DNA of 64,000 nucleotides from assembly GCF_041051975.1 (NCBI RefSeq), contig NZ_CP163435.1, forward strand, positions 6,117,001-6,181,000. The letters run 5' to 3'. This stretch comes from Streptomyces sp. R21. Its GTDB lineage: Bacteria; Actinomycetota; Actinomycetes; Streptomycetales; Streptomycetaceae. Positions 54,869 to 63,821 of the stretch are shown in pieces (positions within the stretch are counted from its first letter, which is position 1; each line of letters starts with the position of its first letter). Both the position numbers and the translations under genes were made by a program. The notes beneath the pieces are model-generated. The model made no database searches. It was given only the letters and a program-made list of their open reading frames with translations, and had not been told where the DNA came from.

Positions 54869-57171
54869 CCAACGAAGCCGCGACCGCGACACCCGAGGCA
54901 CCCGAGACGGGGCCCGAGGCACTGCCGCACGGCCTCGGCACCTCGCTGACGTCCGTGGACGCGCGTGCCAAGACGGAGGGCACCTTCCCGTACGCGGCCG
55001 ACCTGTGGGCCGAGGGGCTGCTCTGGGCGGCCGTGCTGCGCTCGCCGCACCCCCACGCGCGCATCGTGTCGATCGACACCAGCCACGCGCGCGAGATGCC
55101 CGGCGTCCGCGCGGTCGTCACCCACGAGGACGTGCCCGGCGCCGCCCTGCACGGCCGCGGCAGGCCCGATCGCCCGGTCTTCGCCTCCGAGGTCGTACGC
55201 CACCACGGTGAGCCCATCGCCGCCGTCGCCGCCGACCACCCCGACACCGCGCGCATGGCCGCGGCCGCCGTCATCGTCGAGTACGAAGTACTCGACCCGG
55301 TGACCGACCCCGAGCAGGCCTTCGAGGCGGAGCCGCTGCACCCCGACGGCAACCTGATCCGGCACATCCCGCTGCGCCACGGCGACCCGGACGCGGCCGG
55401 CGAGATCGTCGTCGAGGGCCTCTACCGCATCGGCCGCCAGGACCCCGCCCCGATCGGCGCGGAGGCCGGCCTCGCCGTGCCGCGCCCCGACGGCGGCGTC
55501 GAGCTCTACATCGCCTCCACCGACCCGCACACCGACCGCGACACGGCCGCCGCCTGCTACGGCCTGGAACCCGAGCGCGTGAAGGTCGTCGTCACCGGAG
55601 TGCCCGGCGCCACCGCCGACCGCGAGGACCAGGGCTTCCAGCTCCCGCTCGGCCTGCTCGCGCTGAAGACCGGCTGCCCGGTCAAGCTCACCGCGACCCG
55701 CGAGGAGTCCTTCCTCGGCCACGCCCACCGCCACCCCACCCTGCTGCGCTACCGCCATCACGCGGACGCCGAGGGCAAGTTGGTGAAGGTCGAGGCGCAG
55801 ATCCTGCTCGACGCGGGCGCGTACGCGGACACGTCGTCCGAGTCGCTGGCCGCCGCCGTCTCCTTCGCCTGCGGCCCGTACGTCGTCCCCAACGCCTTCA
55901 TCGAGGGCTGGGTCGTACGCACCAACAACCCGCCCTCCGGCCATGTGCGCGGCGAGGGCGCCATGCAGGTCTGCGCCGCCTACGAGGCGCAGATGGACAA
56001 GCTCGCGAAGAAGCTGGGCGTCGACCCGGCGGAGCTGCGGCTGCGCAACGTGATGGCCACGGGCGATGTGCTGCCCACGGGCCAGACGGTGACGTGCCCG
56101 GCCCCGGTTGCCGAACTGCTGCAAGCCGTACGGGATTACCCCCTCCCCGCCCTTCCCAAGGACACCCCCGAGGACGAATGGCTGCTGCCCGGCGGCCCCG
56201 AGGGCGCGGGCGAACCCGGCGCCGTACGCCGTGGTGTCGGATACGGCCTCGGCATGGTGCACATGCTCGGCGCCGAGGGCGCGGACGAGGTCTCCACGGC
56301 CACGGTGAAGGTCCACGACGGCGTGGCGACCGTCCTGTGCGCGGCGGTCGAGACGGGCCAGGGCTTCACGACGCTGGCCCGGCAGATCGTCCAGGACACG
56401 CTCGGCATCGACGAGGTGCACGTGGCACCGGTGGACACCGACCAGCCGCCGGCGGGCGCGAGCTGCCGGGGCCGCCACACATGGGTGTCGGGCGGGGCGG
56501 TGGAGCGCGCGGCAAAGATGGTCCGCACGCAGCTTCTCCAGCCCCTGGCACACAAGTTCGGCATGTCCACGGAACTGCTCCAGATCACCGACGGCAAGAT
56601 CACCTCGTACGACGGTGTGCTCTCCACCACTGTCACCGAGGCGATGGACGGCAAGGAGCTGTGGGCCACCGCGCAGTGCCGCCCGCACCCGACCGAGCCG
56701 CTGGACGCGGCCGGGCAGGGCGACGCCTTCGTGGGGCTCGCGTTCTGCGCGATCCGCGCGGTGGTCGACGTCGATATCGAGCTGGGTTCGGTACGGGTCG
56801 TGGAGCTGGCGCTCGCCCAGGACGTCGGCCGGATCCTCAATCCCGCGCAGCTGACCGCCCGTATCGAGGCGGGCGTCACCCAGGGCGTCGGCGCGGCCCT
56901 GACGGAGAACCTCCGCACCGCCCGCGGCCTGGTCCGTCACCCCGACCTCACCGGATACGCGCTCCCGACCTCCCTCGACGCCCCCGACATCCGCATCGTC
57001 AAACTGGTCGAGGAGCGGGACGTCGTCGCCCCGTTCGGCGCGAAGGCGGCCAGCGCGGTGCCGGTCGTCACGTCCCCGGCCGCCGTCGCGGCCGCCGTGC
57101 GCGCCGCGACCGGCCGCCCGGTCAACCGCCTCCCGATCCGCCCGCAGGCGGCGGTGGTGACGACCCAGTGA
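54865..57171 (+). CDS. Molybdo-hydroxylase molybdenum-binding subunit, catalytic Glu absent
   Basis: A 768-residue large subunit of the xanthine dehydrogenase family. The N-terminal hammerhead (about 40-140) and Mo-cofactor domains are recognisable, for example GQGFTTLARQIVQDTLGID and GASCRGRHTWVSGG. It lacks the AYRCSFR-type Cys of true CO dehydrogenases. Near the C-terminus the family motif GAKGVGEP reads GAKAASAVP, so the general-base Glu is Ala731. If the alignment holds, ordinary hydroxylase chemistry is unlikely or differs. GTG start overlaps the preceding stop by four bases. Function of the complex is open. Confidence 0.88.
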   Translation: MTNEAATATPEAPETGPEALPHGLGTSLTSVDARAKTEGTFPYAADLWAEGLLWAAVLRSPHPHARIVSIDTSHAREMPGVRAVVTHEDVPGAALHGRGRPDRPVFASEVVRHHGEPIAAVAADHPDTARMAAAAVIVEYEVLDPVTDPEQAFEAEPLHPDGNLIRHIPLRHGDPDAAGEIVVEGLYRIGRQDPAPIGAEAGLAVPRPDGGVELYIASTDPHTDRDTAAACYGLEPERVKVVVTGVPGATADREDQGFQLPLGLLALKTGCPVKLTATREESFLGHAHRHPTLLRYRHHADAEGKLVKVEAQILLDAGAYADTSSESLAAAVSFACGPYVVPNAFIEGWVVRTNNPPSGHVRGEGAMQVCAAYEAQMDKLAKKLGVDPAELRLRNVMATGDVLPTGQTVTCPAPVAELLQAVRDYPLPALPKDTPEDEWLLPGGPEGAGEPGAVRRGVGYGLGMVHMLGAEGADEVSTATVKVHDGVATVLCAAVETGQGFTTLARQIVQDTLGIDEVHVAPVDTDQPPAGASCRGRHTWVSGGAVERAAKMVRTQLLQPLAHKFGMSTELLQITDGKITSYDGVLSTTVTEAMDGKELWATAQCRPHPTEPLDAAGQGDAFVGLAFCAIRAVVDVDIELGSVRVVELALAQDVGRILNPAQLTARIEAGVTQGVGAALTENLRTARGLVRHPDLTGYALPTSLDAPDIRIVKLVEERDVVAPFGAKAASAVPVVTSPAAVAAAVRAATGRPVNRLPIRPQAAVVTTQ

Positions 57172-57302
57172 GCACCCCGGACCCGGCCCCCGAGCCGCCG
57201 CGCTACGAACCCGGTCCCAGCGTCGGCAAGTTGATGCTGGGGCTGCTGGTGTTCGTGCTGGCCGCGGTGGTGGTCGTCGTGGGTGGCGTGTACTTCGGCT
57301 GA
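57168..57302 (+). CDS. Small single-pass membrane protein of the molybdo-hydroxylase operon
   Basis: A 44-residue protein whose GTG overlaps the large-subunit stop (GTGA), the same coupling seen between all genes of this operon. Residues 1-20 are Pro/Glu-rich and 21-43 form one hydrophobic helix ending at Gly. It could anchor the otherwise soluble complex to the membrane (inference). I recognise no family. Confidence 0.7.
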   Translation: MSTPDPAPEPPRYEPGPSVGKLMLGLLVFVLAAVVVVVGGVYFG

Positions 57303-57455
57303 GCGTGGCAGGGCTCGGTGTTTCTGGCTGTTTCCTGGTGTTTCCGGCGTTGTCAGTGGTGCGGCGTATGGTTCTGGTCAGTGGGTGAACCGCCGCGGGA
57401 CGGCGAGGGATTCACCGCGGGGGGAAGCAAGTGCGTTCACATGCGCGGGGGAGCC

Positions 57456-58667
57456 ATGAGCACGACTGACACCGATGTCATCGACGCCACACATGCCACC
57501 GATGTCGGCGGCGCGGTCACACTGACCGACGCCGAGATGGATCCGCACATCACGCACGCGGCGACGCGAAGGTGGCTGGCGGATCAGGGGCTGCCGTCCG
57601 GCGGCGGGGCGCTGCTGCGGTTCGACGCGGTGCGGGAGGACGGGCTGCGGAGGGTGGCGGACCTGGTCGGCGAGGCGGACAAGCTCGCCGAGGAGCTGCG
57701 CGACCACCTGGTCATAGGCGCCCTGCGCACCCTCGACCGAGACCTGGAGTCCCTCGTACTGGACGGCGCGACGGGTGAGGTCACCACCACGTACTTCTAC
57801 GGCAACCCGGGCCACCTGGACCTCGCGCCGCTGGCCCCCTCCCTGGAGGCGCTGCTGCGGTTCACGGAGGCCACGGAGGAACTGGCGGCAAGCCGAGGGC
57901 AGTTCGCCTCCTACGAGGGCCGGTTCGGCCAGAAGGCGGTCGGCGAGGCGTCCCGGGCGCTCTCGGCGGTCTTCGAGGAGCACGCGGGCGACGCCGGCGT
58001 CCCGCCGTACTGGAAGATGGCCGCGCTGATCCGCCCCCTCGCCCGGATCGCGGGCCCCGGCGATGGTCTTGTCCTGGACCTGCCCCGGCGGCTGCTGGAC
58101 GAGGAGTTCGGCGCGGCCGGGATCATGCGCTTCGAGGACGTGGACTTCCCGCCGGCGCTCACGCATGAGCCGACGCGCCGCTTCCTGCGCGAAGTGGGCC
58201 TCCCCGAGGACGGCTACATGTTCCAGCTGGACACGGAGGTCCCGCTGCCGACCCTCACCGAGTACTGCACGGACATCCGCTGCGACGACTTCACCACCGA
58301 CGAACTCCCGCTCGGATCTGACCATTTGATCCGCCTCGGCCACCTGATCGAGGACACCAGCCTGGTGGTCGACGGCGCCACGGGCACAGTCCTCGCCTGG
58401 AGCGAACCCGACACCACCCTCCGCCCCCTCAACACCGACATCTCCACCCTGGCCTTCACCCTCTGGCTCCTCCACCGAGAGAAGTCCCTCGACGCGGAAC
58501 ACGACTTGAGCGCCGCGTACGAGCAGTTGGCGGCCACCATGACGGAGACCCTCGCCCAGGTCGACCCGGTCGCCTGCGACCCGACCCCGTTGTCGGCCAC
58601 GGACGACGGCTGGCGCTATTGGCCGGAGATATTCGAGGACCAGGCGGGCGGGGCGCTGTACGCGTAA
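57456..58667 (+). CDS. Two-domain SUKH-4-like immunity-type protein
   Basis: A 403-residue protein made of two similar halves (about 20-195 and 220-390). Each has THxxTRRxL...GLP near its start and a LVVDGATG / LVLDGATG motif followed by PLNTDISTLAFTLWLLHR or its counterpart LAPLAPSLEALLRF, the pattern of SUKH-4 domains. SUKH proteins commonly neutralise polymorphic toxins, often deaminases or nucleases. No toxin gene lies beside it here. The ATG at 57456 follows GGGGGAG; an ATG five codons earlier is possible. Function is inferred from the family only. Confidence 0.75.
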   Translation: MSTTDTDVIDATHATDVGGAVTLTDAEMDPHITHAATRRWLADQGLPSGGGALLRFDAVREDGLRRVADLVGEADKLAEELRDHLVIGALRTLDRDLESLVLDGATGEVTTTYFYGNPGHLDLAPLAPSLEALLRFTEATEELAASRGQFASYEGRFGQKAVGEASRALSAVFEEHAGDAGVPPYWKMAALIRPLARIAGPGDGLVLDLPRRLLDEEFGAAGIMRFEDVDFPPALTHEPTRRFLREVGLPEDGYMFQLDTEVPLPTLTEYCTDIRCDDFTTDELPLGSDHLIRLGHLIEDTSLVVDGATGTVLAWSEPDTTLRPLNTDISTLAFTLWLLHREKSLDAEHDLSAAYEQLAATMTETLAQVDPVACDPTPLSATDDGWRYWPEIFEDQAGGALYA

Positions 58668-58928
58668 CCGCCCCCGCCTGCCTGTGGATGCACCTTCCCT
58701 TCGGCGGCCTTCAGCTGGGCTGCTCGGCGAGCGGGGCATCCGTTCGGGTGGTTCGCGGTGTGAGGGGGGTGACCAGGGCATGTCTTGATCGTTTCTGTGG
58801 TGGTGGCCGGCGTACCGGGTCCGGCGCCGGGCCTGCACCTGTCGCGCGCGGCATCCGCGGTGTGAGCGAGGGCCCCTGGATCCGGATCGTGCGACACGCC
58901 CCGCGCTGGGGTATGGAGAGATTCAACG

Positions 58929-60755
58929 ATGTGCGGGCTAGTCGGCTATGCCGGTTTTACGGGCCATGTGCCCCAGAACACCGAGGACACCACCTCGCTC
59001 AAGGAGATGACCGAGACCCTGGCGTGCCGAGGACCGGACGCCTCCGCCATGTGGGCCGAGGGGGCGGCGGGTCTGGGACACACCCGGCTGGCCACGGTGG
59101 ACCTGATCGGCGGCCGGCAGCCCATGATCCTGGCTCGCGACGGGCGCACGGTGTTGGCGGTGGCCTTCACCGGCGAGGTCTACAACCATGCCCGGCTGCG
59201 GTCTGAACTGACCGCCCTCGGACACCGGTTCACCACCCGCAGCGACAGCGAGGTCGTACTCCACGCGATCGACGCCTGGGGCACGGGGGCTCCGGATCGT
59301 CTGGAGGGCATGTTCGCCTACGCCGCGTGGGAGCCGGGCCCCAGGCGGCTGACGCTGGCACGGGACCGGTTCGGGATCAAGCCCCTGTGCTACGCGCGCA
59401 TCGGCGACACGGTGGTGTTCGGCTCCGAGCCCAAGGCGGTGCTGGCACACCCGGCGGTGACCGCGCGGCTCGATCTGGACGGACTGCGCGAGCTGCTGCT
59501 CTCCGCCCACCCGATGATCAAAACTCCCGGGCGCAGCGCCTTCGCGGGGCTGAACGAGGTCGCCCCGGCCACCGTGGTCACCATGACCCCCGAGGGTGTA
59601 CACGCCCGCCGCTACTGGACGTTGACCCCGGCCGAGCACCGCGACGACCTGCCCGCCACGGTGGCGCGCGTACGGAGGTTGCTGGAGGAAGCCGTCACCG
59701 GACATCTGGCGGCCGACGTGCCGGTGAGCGTCCTGCTGTCCGGCGGTCTGGACTCCAGCGTGATCGCCGCGCTGGCCCGTCCCGCGGCCGGGACCCTGCA
59801 CACCCTGTCGGTGGACCTCGGCAATCAGGCATCCGACCGGGACGCCATGGGGCGCGACCCGGACGGCCCCTACGCCGAGTTGATGGTGCGCCACCTGGGC
59901 ACCTCACACCGCCGGGTACGACTGGACGCCGGTGCTCTCGCCGACCCCGACCGGCGCGCCCGGGTCAGTCACCTGCGCGACGGGCTGACGCTCGGGGACT
60001 TCGACACCTCGCTGCTCCAGCTGTACGGCGCGGTGCGCGAGGACTTCCCGGTCACCCTGGCCGGGGACGGAGCCGATGAACTCTTCGGCGGCTACCGCTG
60101 GTTCACCCCTCAGGCCGCGACAGCAAAATCCTTTCCCTGGGACAGCGTGCTGGACCGCGCAGACCTGACCCGGCTGCTCGACCCGGCCCTGGCCGCCGCC
60201 CTGGATCTGCCCGCACACCGCGCCGCACTCCACAAGGCCGCCTGCGCCGAGATCGAGCACCTGCCCGGAACCGCACCCGCGGAGGCCGCGCTGCGCCGCG
60301 ACAGCTACCTCAACCTGACCCGGTTCCTGCCCTGCCTGCTGGACCGCGCAGACCGCCTCAGCATGGGCGTCGGCCTGGAAGTCAGGGTGCCGTTCCTGGA
60401 CCACCACCTGGTCGAGTACGTCTTCAACACCCCCTGGGACATGAAGACCTTCGACGGCCGCGAGAAGAGCCTGCTGCGCGCCGCCGTCACCGACCTGCTC
60501 CCCGAACCGGTCCTGGCCCGCCGCAAGAGCCCCTACCCCATGGTCCGCGACCCCGCCTACCGCGCGTCCCTCACCGCACAGGTCCACCGCATCCTGACCG
60601 GAACCGGCCCCGCCACCGACCTGCTGGACACTGCCGCCGTACGCAGCCTGCTCCTTGAACCCACCGGCGCGGACCGCTTCCCCCGCGAGGGACTGGAACT
60701 CGTCCTGGACCTGGACCACTGGCTGCGCATCCATCGCCCCACGCTTCACCTCTGA
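58929..60755 (+). CDS. Asparagine synthetase (glutamine-hydrolysing), AsnB family
   Basis: A 608-residue two-domain amidotransferase. The N-terminal glutaminase keeps the nucleophile Cys2 (MCGLVGY), with RGPDASA, GxVYN and SDSE pockets. The synthetase half has the ATP-binding SGGLDSS (about residue 277), AGDGADELFGGY and RADRLSMGVGLEVRVPFLD. All key residues are present, so it should adenylate a carboxylate and amidate it. Free asparagine is the default product, but it is followed after 62 bases by a degenerate thiolase, an unusual partner; in natural-product loci such enzymes amidate other acids. It starts after a 261-base gap, so it has its own promoter. Confidence 0.9.
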   Translation: MCGLVGYAGFTGHVPQNTEDTTSLKEMTETLACRGPDASAMWAEGAAGLGHTRLATVDLIGGRQPMILARDGRTVLAVAFTGEVYNHARLRSELTALGHRFTTRSDSEVVLHAIDAWGTGAPDRLEGMFAYAAWEPGPRRLTLARDRFGIKPLCYARIGDTVVFGSEPKAVLAHPAVTARLDLDGLRELLLSAHPMIKTPGRSAFAGLNEVAPATVVTMTPEGVHARRYWTLTPAEHRDDLPATVARVRRLLEEAVTGHLAADVPVSVLLSGGLDSSVIAALARPAAGTLHTLSVDLGNQASDRDAMGRDPDGPYAELMVRHLGTSHRRVRLDAGALADPDRRARVSHLRDGLTLGDFDTSLLQLYGAVREDFPVTLAGDGADELFGGYRWFTPQAATAKSFPWDSVLDRADLTRLLDPALAAALDLPAHRAALHKAACAEIEHLPGTAPAEAALRRDSYLNLTRFLPCLLDRADRLSMGVGLEVRVPFLDHHLVEYVFNTPWDMKTFDGREKSLLRAAVTDLLPEPVLARRKSPYPMVRDPAYRASLTAQVHRILTGTGPATDLLDTAAVRSLLLEPTGADRFPREGLELVLDLDHWLRIHRPTLHL

Positions 60756-60817
60756 GCGTCCCGCCTTCCATCTCTCACCGCCCCGTCGCCGAGACCGCAC
60801 AGGACACCGACACCGCC

Positions 60818-62038
60818 ATGCAGAATGCCGTGATCACCTCAGCCGTCCGCACCCCCATCGGACGCGCCCACAAGGGCGTTCTGGCCACCGTCCGTCCCGA
60901 CGACCTGCTCGCCCGCACCCTCGCCGAAGCCCTCGCCCGCACCCCCGGCCTGACACCGGGCCACGTGGACGACCTGGTCGTGGGCTGCGCCCTGCCCGGC
61001 GGTGAACAGGGCTTCAACATCGCCCGCATCGCCGCCGTCCTGCTCGGCTGGGACCACGTACCCGGGGTGACCGTCAACCGCTTCTGCACCTCCTCACTGC
61101 AGGCGATCCGCATCGCCGCGCAGGCCGTGCGCTGCGGGGACGCCGATGTCGTCATCGCAGCCGGAGTCGAGTCACAGTCCCGTCTCGCCCACGGCAGTTC
61201 CGACACCTGGCCCGGCACCGAGAACCCCGCCTTCCACACCGCCGGGCAACGCACGATCCGGCGCTCACAAGCCGACGCGGGCCCCTGGAGCGACCCACGC
61301 GAACACGGCGGGCACCCCGACCCCTACATCCCGGTGGGACTCGCCGCCGAGAACACCGCCGACCTGTACGGCATCACCCGCACCGACATGGACGCTTACG
61401 CCGCCCGCTCCCACCGACTCACCCAACAAGCCCTCGACCAGGGCTTCCACTTCGGCGACATCGTCCCGATCAAGACCCCGGACGGCACCACAGCCACCGC
61501 CGACGACTGTCCGCGCACGGGGGTCACCCAGCACAGCCTCGCCGCCCTGCCGCCACGGTTCCGCCCCGACGGCAGGGTCACCGCCGGCAACAGTGCCCCG
61601 CTGTCGGACGGGGCTGCAGCGGTCGTTGTCATGTCCGAGACTTACGCCCGCGCCCACGGCTATACCCCGCTCGCCCGCATCCTGGCCACCGCCGTCAGCG
61701 CGGGCACTCCCGAGACCGAGGGCCCGGTCCCCGTCGCCGCGACCCGCACCGTCCTGAGCAGGGCCGGCCTGTCCCTGGCGGACGTCGGCACCGTCGCCGG
61801 CAACGAACCCTTCGCCGCCCAGATCCTCGCCTACTGCACCCAACTCGGCCTTGAGCCCGAGCGCATGAACCCGCACGGCGGCTCGATCGCCCTGGGCGAG
61901 CCCTACGGCGCGGCCGGCGCCCGACTGACCACCACCGCCCTTGCCACCCTGCGCCACGACGACCTCAGCACCGCCCTGATCAGCGTCGTCGCCGCAGGCG
62001 GCCAGGGCATGGCCCTCCTCCTGGAGCGCACCTCGTAG
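60818..62038 (+). CDS. Thiolase-family protein with altered catalytic residues
   Basis: A 406-residue member of the thiolase fold (acetyl-CoA acetyltransferase-like). The acyl-accepting Cys90 is present in NRFCTSSLQAI, and Asn329 of the NEAFA-type motif (here NEPFA) is kept. The catalytic His of GHP is replaced by Glu361 (GEPYGAAGAR), and the second Cys of the CxGGGQG motif is Val391 (VAAGGQG). Length and the rest of the fold are normal, so the gene is not simply decayed. Normal Claisen or thiolytic activity is unlikely; an acyl-transfer or altered condensation role is possible. It sits directly after asnB and ends in a terminator. Confidence 0.88.
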   Translation: MQNAVITSAVRTPIGRAHKGVLATVRPDDLLARTLAEALARTPGLTPGHVDDLVVGCALPGGEQGFNIARIAAVLLGWDHVPGVTVNRFCTSSLQAIRIAAQAVRCGDADVVIAAGVESQSRLAHGSSDTWPGTENPAFHTAGQRTIRRSQADAGPWSDPREHGGHPDPYIPVGLAAENTADLYGITRTDMDAYAARSHRLTQQALDQGFHFGDIVPIKTPDGTTATADDCPRTGVTQHSLAALPPRFRPDGRVTAGNSAPLSDGAAAVVVMSETYARAHGYTPLARILATAVSAGTPETEGPVPVAATRTVLSRAGLSLADVGTVAGNEPFAAQILAYCTQLGLEPERMNPHGGSIALGEPYGAAGARLTTTALATLRHDDLSTALISVVAAGGQGMALLLERTS

Positions 62039-62048
62039 GCTCACCACC

Positions 62049-62084
62049 CGAAAGGGCGGCACCCCTTGGGGTGCCGCCCTTTCG
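62049..62084 (+). terminator. Thiolase gene terminator
   Basis: A 17-bp inverted repeat (62049-62065 with 62068-62084), running CGAAAGGGCGGCAC outward, ends the asnB-thiolase unit and also lies just past the 3' end of the tRNA gene on the other strand. Confidence 0.9.
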
Positions 62085-62102
62085 TTCTGCCTGTTCAGGC
62101 GT

Positions 62103-62177
62103 TGGAGGCCGTGGCGGGAATCGAACCCACGTAACTCGCTTTGCAGGCGAGTCCCTAAACCACTCGGGCACACGGCC
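62103..62177 (-). tRNA. tRNA-Cys (anticodon GCA)
   Basis: On the minus strand the sequence begins GGCCGTG and ends CACGGCC-T-CCA, with CCA encoded. The anticodon arm CTCGC-CTGCAAA-GCGAG gives anticodon GCA. The D arm (CCC...GGG) and T arm (GTGGG-TTCGATT-CCCGC) fold normally. The 3' end points toward the asnB-thiolase pair. Confidence 0.95.
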
Positions 62178-62381
62178 GGGTCGAGATCGGCACGGCTCAC
62201 TCGTTCCGCTCTCGATGTGTCGACGGTAGGGCGGGCGGGGGAGGGGGCTCAAGGGTTCCGGGGGCGCTGCAACGGGACTGCCATACGCCGTTCATGAACG
62301 GTGGTCGTACGACCAAGGTTCGAGCGGAACTCGGTCTTCCGTCAAGGTTCAAAGAGGGCTGTGCCTCCTACGCTGGCGGGC

Positions 62382-63821
62382 ATGACCGCCCTGGAAGCAC
62401 GCGATGCCGAGACAGTCCCGCCGGACGCCGGCATGGGGGGCGCCGACGCCGGTGTCATGAGTCGGGACTATCGGGCGCTCAGCATCGGGATCGTGTCCGT
62501 CGTGCTGCTCATCGCGTTCGAGGCGACCGCGGTGGGGACGGCGATGCCGGTGGCGGCGCGGGAGTTGGACGGGGTGTCGTTGTACGCCTTCGCGTTCTCG
62601 GGGTACTTCACGACGAGCCTGCTGGGGATGGTGCTCGCCGGGCAGTGGTCCGACCGGGACGGTCCGCTCGGGTCGCTGACCGCGGGGATCGCGGCCTTCG
62701 CGACCGGGCTGCTGCTGTCCGGGACGGCCGGGGCGATGTGGCTGTTCATCGTCGGGCGGGCGGTGCAGGGGCTCGGCGGCGGCCTGGTGGTCGTCGCGTT
62801 GTACGTCGTCGTGGGGCGGGCCTACCCGGAACGGTTGCGGCCATCGATCCTGGCGGCGTTCGCGGCGGCCTGGGTGGTCCCGTCGGTCGTCGGGCCGCTC
62901 GCTGCGGGCGCGGTGACCGAACACCTCGGATGGCGATGGGTGTTCGTCGGGATACCGGTCCTCGTCGTCCTTCCACTGGCGCTCGCGCTGCCGCACATAC
63001 GGCGGCGGACGGCGACCCGGGAGAAGGGGGCAGCCCGTGCTCCCTTCGACCGGCGTCGCCTCCGGCTCGCGTTCGGGATCTCGCTCGGCGCGGGGCTCCT
63101 CCAGTACGCCGCCCAGGACCTGGCCTGGCTCTCGCTCGTCCCCGCCGCCGCGGGCGCCGCGCTGCTGGTACCGGCGGCGCTCGGGCTGCTGCCGCGCGGC
63201 ACGTTCCGGGCGGCGCGCGGGCTGCCGTCCGTGGTGCTGCTGCGCGGCATCGCGGCGGGATCGTTCGTCGCCGCCGAGTCCTTCGTGCCGCTCATGCTGG
63301 TCACCCAGCGGGGGCTGTCGCCGACGCTCGCCGGGTTCTCGCTCGCGGCGGGCGGCGGCGCGTGGGCGCTCGGCTCGTACGTCCAGTCCCGGCCGCGTGT
63401 GGAGCCGTACCGCAATCGTCTGGTCCTTCTAGGGATGCTGCTGGTGGCGGCCGCGATCGCCACCGCGTCCAGCGTGCTGATCGACGCCGTGCCGGTGTGG
63501 ACCCTCGCCGTCGCCTGGGGCTTCGGCTGTTTCGGGATGGGGCTGGTGATCACCTCGACGACCGTGCTGCTGCTCCACCTCTCCGCCCCCGAGGAGGCCG
63601 GTGCCAACTCCGCCGCCCTGCAGATCTCCGACGGCCTCTCCAACGTCCTCCTGCTGGCCGTGGGCGGCGCCGCCTTCGCCGCGCTGGGCGGCGGCACGGT
63701 CAGCCACGCGGCCACCGCCGCGGACGGCTCCCGGCCCGCCGCCTTCGCGGCCGTGTTCCTGCCGATGGCGGCGGTGGCGCTGGTGGGGGCATGGGTGACC
63801 ACACGGCTGCGGACACGCTGA
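62382..63821 (+). CDS. MFS transporter
   Basis: A 479-residue major facilitator of the drug-efflux type, with about 14 hydrophobic segments. Near the start it has FEATAVGTAMPVAARELDG, like EmrB/QacA proteins, and GQWSDRDGP is the loop 2-3 motif; GRAVQGLGGGLVVVALYVVVG follows. The start is the ATG at 62382; upstream codons are in frame but the protein begins normally here. It is divergent from tRNA-Cys. Substrate unknown; efflux of an asnB-thiolase product is conceivable but only by proximity. Confidence 0.88.
   Translation: MTALEARDAETVPPDAGMGGADAGVMSRDYRALSIGIVSVVLLIAFEATAVGTAMPVAARELDGVSLYAFAFSGYFTTSLLGMVLAGQWSDRDGPLGSLTAGIAAFATGLLLSGTAGAMWLFIVGRAVQGLGGGLVVVALYVVVGRAYPERLRPSILAAFAAAWVVPSVVGPLAAGAVTEHLGWRWVFVGIPVLVVLPLALALPHIRRRTATREKGAARAPFDRRRLRLAFGISLGAGLLQYAAQDLAWLSLVPAAAGAALLVPAALGLLPRGTFRAARGLPSVVLLRGIAAGSFVAAESFVPLMLVTQRGLSPTLAGFSLAAGGGAWALGSYVQSRPRVEPYRNRLVLLGMLLVAAAIATASSVLIDAVPVWTLAVAWGFGCFGMGLVITSTTVLLLHLSAPEEAGANSAALQISDGLSNVLLLAVGGAAFAALGGGTVSHAATAADGSRPAAFAAVFLPMAAVALVGAWVTTRLRTR

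Noticed and set aside
58668..62177. Genomic island inserted at tRNA-Cys
   Set aside because: The asnB-thiolase pair lies on the 3' side of the tRNA, as an island would, but I found no second copy of the tRNA end near 58668-58928 and no integrase.
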